A stretch of 35,255 nucleotides of DNA from Gemmatimonas sp. Its GTDB lineage: Bacteria > Gemmatimonadota > Gemmatimonadetes > Gemmatimonadales > Gemmatimonadaceae. The position numbers were made by a program, and so were the translations under genes. The stretch is taken from the NCBI GenBank assembly GCA_025361705.1, contig JANYJW010000018.1, positions 1 to 35,255 on the forward strand, given 5' to 3'. Under the pieces are notes generated by a model. It saw only the letters and a program-made list of their open reading frames with translations, ran no database searches and was not told where the DNA came from. This document shows positions 33,232-35,255 of this stretch, piece after piece; position 1 is the stretch's first letter; the number at the start of each line of letters is the position of its first letter.

Positions 33232-33771
33232 ATGACCTTGCCCAGCTTCACTCGCCTGTCGTTCCTCGCCGTCCTGACCCTCGCCGCCTGCAAGGGCGAC
33301 AAGGTCCAGCCCGATGCCGCCGGCGGCAAAGCCGATTCCGCACTTACCCTCGAGCAGCGCGAAGCAAAGAGGGCCAAGGACAACGCCATGAACTACGCAA
33401 AGCGGCAGCAGTCCTTCGCCGACTCAGTGCTCGGCAACACGGCGTCGGCCGCCAAGGTCGCCGAAAAATTCGGCAAGCAGGCCGAAGTGGGCAGCGTCAA
33501 GCTACGTGACGCCGTGGCCGCGTACGTCGCCAAGACGCCCGAGTGCTTCAAGAACGGCCGCGACGTCGATCCCTACCTCGCCGGCACCGCCTCGTTCTAT
33601 GTACACATGAGCGTCGTCGGCTCCGACGTCGTGCGCGTGCAGGAAAGCACCTGGACCTCGCAGGCCGGCAACATCGTCGACAAGTGCTTCAACGACGCCG
33701 CCCGCAAGTGGAAATTCGACATGGGACTCACCAAGCCGGGACATTTTGTGGTGCAGGTGCAGTTCAAGTAG
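33232..33771 (+). CDS. Lipoprotein with TonB/AgmX-like C-terminal region
   Basis: A 179-residue predicted lipoprotein: MTLPSFTRLSFLAVLTLAAC with lipobox C20. A charged helical region (about 38-95, EQREAKRAKDNAMNYAKRQ) is followed by a C-terminal region in which two cysteines frame a beta-rich part (ECFKNGRDVDP, FYVHMSVVGSDVVRVQESTW, DKCFNDAARKWKFDMGL). The pattern 'V-x-x-V-x-x-S-x-W ... C-x-x-x-A-x-R-x-W-x-F' resembles the C-terminal domains of TonB/AgmX-type proteins. That likeness is an inference from pattern; the function is unknown. It converges on the asparaginase gene. Confidence 0.75.
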   Translation: MTLPSFTRLSFLAVLTLAACKGDKVQPDAAGGKADSALTLEQREAKRAKDNAMNYAKRQQSFADSVLGNTASAAKVAEKFGKQAEVGSVKLRDAVAAYVAKTPECFKNGRDVDPYLAGTASFYVHMSVVGSDVVRVQESTWTSQAGNIVDKCFNDAARKWKFDMGLTKPGHFVVQVQFK

Positions 33772-33855
33772 GGACGAGAGACGGCAGACGAGAGACGAAG
33801 GTCGAGGGTCGAGGGTCGACAGACGGGAGACGGAAAGCCGTCGCAGGAGACAAGA

Positions 33856-33885
33856 AGAGGCGCTGCGAGTTCTCGCGGCGCCTCT
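33856..33885. terminator. Bidirectional hairpin terminator between convergent genes
   Basis: AGAGGCGCTGCGAG pairs fully (one G-U) with CTCGCGGCGCCTCT. On the minus strand the hairpin is followed by TTCTTGTCTCC and on the plus strand by CGTCCTTC, both modestly T-rich. It is placed between the 3' ends of the lipoprotein and asparaginase genes, so it probably serves both. The bases 33772-33850 before it hold degenerate GAGAC and GGTCGAG repeats. Confidence 0.65.
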
Positions 33886-33941
33886 CGTCCTTCACCCGCC
33901 GCCCCCCACCCTGCCACCGAACGCCACACCGCCGACGCGCG

Positions 33942-34937
33942 CTACACCGCCGACGCGTGCTCCACGCGAATCTCCCCCACCACCTCGCCCCGCGTGTTCT
34001 TGATGGCCTTGCGGGCATACTTCGCCAGGCGCTCGGGCACCTCCGCAAACACATCCATCAGCCGCAGCACTTCCACCACTGCCGCGTGCTGCGCGCGCAA
34101 CGCGCCGTCCTCGGCCTTCACCGCAAATCCCATGCGGCGGTCGGGCACCATCACGGTGTGCACCCCCTCGGCGCCCACCTTGGCAATCACGCGGCCCTGC
34201 GACTCCTGCAACAAAATCGTGTCGAATCGCTCCGACCCGCCAATGAGCATCGGATGCGCGCGCATCGCCACGGCCACGCGCGACGGCACCTCGTCGCCCG
34301 CGTGGATGGCCGCACCCAGCCGCGCGTAGGCCAACGCCATGCGCGCCAGCGGCAGCGCCATCACGGCCGCGCCGCATCCGTCCACCGCCACGGCCATGTC
34401 GTCCAACGGCACACCCGTCCAGCACGACACTTCGCCAAGACACGACCGCTGCACCTGATGCTCCACGCGCTCGTAGCCGCGCGTGGGCCAGTGCATGGTG
34501 TGCGCACGCGCGAGCATGGCCGAGTGCTTGCCCGAGCAGTTGTTGTGCAGGCGGGTGAGCGGCTGACCGCCCTCGCGCCACAACCGCGCGCCGCGCGCCG
34601 ACAGCGGCTCGTGCGGCCCGCACGCGAGGTCGCCCTCCTCCAGCCCGATGCTCGCCAGCATCCGTTCGGCCACCGCAATGTGCTCCGGCTCGCCGCCGTG
34701 CGACGCACAGGCCAGCGCCAGTTCCTCGGTGCCCCACGCCAGTTGGTCAAAACCGCCGGCGACAATCAGCGGCATCGCCTGAAATGGCTTGGCGCACGAT
34801 CGCCACATGGTCACCAGATGCGGATCGCGCGCACCGGCCACCAAGTCGTCACCTACCATCACGGCCGCATGCACACGGTGCCGTGACTCCACGGTGTCAC
34901 CGCGCGTCACCGCAACGTCGAGGGCGAGTTGGCGCAT
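33942..34937 (-). CDS. L-asparaginase, ReAII/ReAV class
   Basis: A 331-residue enzyme hydrolysing asparagine to aspartate and ammonia, of the Rhizobium etli class unrelated to E. coli AnsA/AnsB. Key positions match those described for ReAV with an offset of one: S47-x-x-K50 in MWRSCAKPFQ, S79 in ACASHGGEPEH, C134 and K137 in NNCSGKHSAML, and C188 in VDGCGAAVM (the zinc ligands in ReAV are Cys135, Lys138 and Cys189). This supports an active zinc-containing amidohydrolase. The ATG at 34937 (MRQLALDVAVTRGDTVES) matches the family start; an in-frame GTG at 34976 is possible. There is no signal peptide, so it is probably cytoplasmic. Confidence 0.88.
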   Translation of the reverse strand: MRQLALDVAVTRGDTVESRHRVHAAVMVGDDLVAGARDPHLVTMWRSCAKPFQAMPLIVAGGFDQLAWGTEELALACASHGGEPEHIAVAERMLASIGLEEGDLACGPHEPLSARGARLWREGGQPLTRLHNNCSGKHSAMLARAHTMHWPTRGYERVEHQVQRSCLGEVSCWTGVPLDDMAVAVDGCGAAVMALPLARMALAYARLGAAIHAGDEVPSRVAVAMRAHPMLIGGSERFDTILLQESQGRVIAKVGAEGVHTVMVPDRRMGFAVKAEDGALRAQHAAVVEVLRLMDVFAEVPERLAKYARKAIKNTRGEVVGEIRVEHASAV

Positions 34938-35255
34938 ACGGAAAGGTAAACTGATCCCGCCTCCGCAAGGAGCCACCTATTGCCTACGGACCACAGCGTC
35001 TTGTGATTTGCGAGTGAACCGCAACCGTGATCTGTGCACGCTATCTGTGCCCGTGCCGCGCTGCGTGCCTCCCCCCGCGAAATTCTCGGGCCCGTCGAGC
35101 GCGCTGCGCGCGCCGTCGGTGGGCCCTCCAGTATTCTCGCGCAGGCACCCACGCCCCGCGCGCTTTTGGTGACGGGCGAAACACACGGGTGACGGGCCGT
35201 GGGTTTGCTGGCGGCAAACTGGCGCATGCCGAGTTGCGCAACTTCCTCCGCCGAG
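34938..35255. other. Gap upstream of the asparaginase gene to the window end
   Basis: No gene is supported in these 318 bases. They hold the asparaginase leader, the palindromic element copy C (35057-35163) and, at the edge, an ATG at 35226 that could start a plus-strand gene, but only ten codons are visible. No clear promoter is recognised. Confidence 0.5.
35057..35163 (+). repeat. Double-palindrome repeat element, copy C
   Basis: Intergenic. The inner stem GCGCGC-TGC-GCGCGC (35099-35113) is perfect; GGGCCC blocks flank it, then GCGAAATTCTCGGGCCC on the left and GGGCCCTCCAGTATTCTCGCG on the right (35120 region). The outer arms are weaker than in A and B but still share GTGCCT and CGCGA as inverted repeats. 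Same family as copies A and B. Confidence 0.82.

Noticed and set aside
35226..35255. Start of a plus-strand gene at the window edge
   Set aside because: Only ten codons are visible and there is no clear Shine-Dalgarno; it cannot be supported.

Overview
The window is about 35 kb of very GC-rich chromosomal DNA from a Gram-negative-type bacterium. Evidence for an outer envelope is two predicted lipoproteins, a GT9 (heptosyltransferase-type) glycosyltransferase and an MprF/VirJ lipid-modification pair. The gene content, the many GTG starts with 4-base stop/start overlaps, and the repeat types best fit Gemmatimonadota. That assignment is an inference, not a proof. I see no rRNA, tRNA, CRISPR array, transposase or prophage. 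Most of the window is housekeeping DNA.

Region 1 (1-13427, all on the minus strand, transcribed right to left): rpsU, a terminator-like hairpin, mutS2, dnaG, a coiled-coil zinc-ribbon protein, recJ, rsmD, coaD, a phosphate acetyltransferase, then a partner-switching module (STAS antagonist, RsbW-like kinase, GAF-PP2C phosphatase), rsmA, a DEDDh exonuclease and the start of an MBL-fold hydrolase. Many neighbours overlap by 4 bases, so translational coupling is likely.

Region 2 (13670-20688, plus strand) is an envelope block. It holds a large GH18-NodB-GT2 polysaccharide enzyme, a lysyl-phosphatidylglycerol synthase/flippase (MprF) and, 2 bases after it, a periplasmic VirJ/AcvB-type protein probably acting on the same lipid.

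Region 3 (20799-33036, minus strand): an AhpD-like protein, obg (interrupted by one in-frame UGA), dprA, hemW, hrcA, a GT-A glycosyltransferase, a methyltransferase, a GT9 glycosyltransferase, dnaJ, prmA, rsmE, a HIT protein and a lipoprotein. This is the widespread hemW-hrcA-grpE-dnaK-dnaJ-prmA-rsmE heat-shock order, but three surface-glycosylation-type genes stand where grpE and dnaK are expected, and all of them overlap their neighbours.

Region 4 (33037-35255): a plus-strand lipoprotein with a TonB/AgmX-like C-terminus, converging across a hairpin terminator on a ReAV-class L-asparaginase gene.

The non-coding space carries the least familiar signals. (a) Three copies of a roughly 110-bp double-palindrome element (31038, 32257, 35057) keep the same single-stranded motifs while their stem sequences differ in a compensatory way. 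(b) A 7-bp GGCAGAT-type satellite lies at several gene borders. (c) A GGGCAC/GTGCTC hexamer satellite is found between genes and also in frame inside two enzymes. (d) 12-bp tandem repeats build the N-termini of two exported proteins. (e) A duplicated hairpin with compensatory change lies at the end of dnaG.
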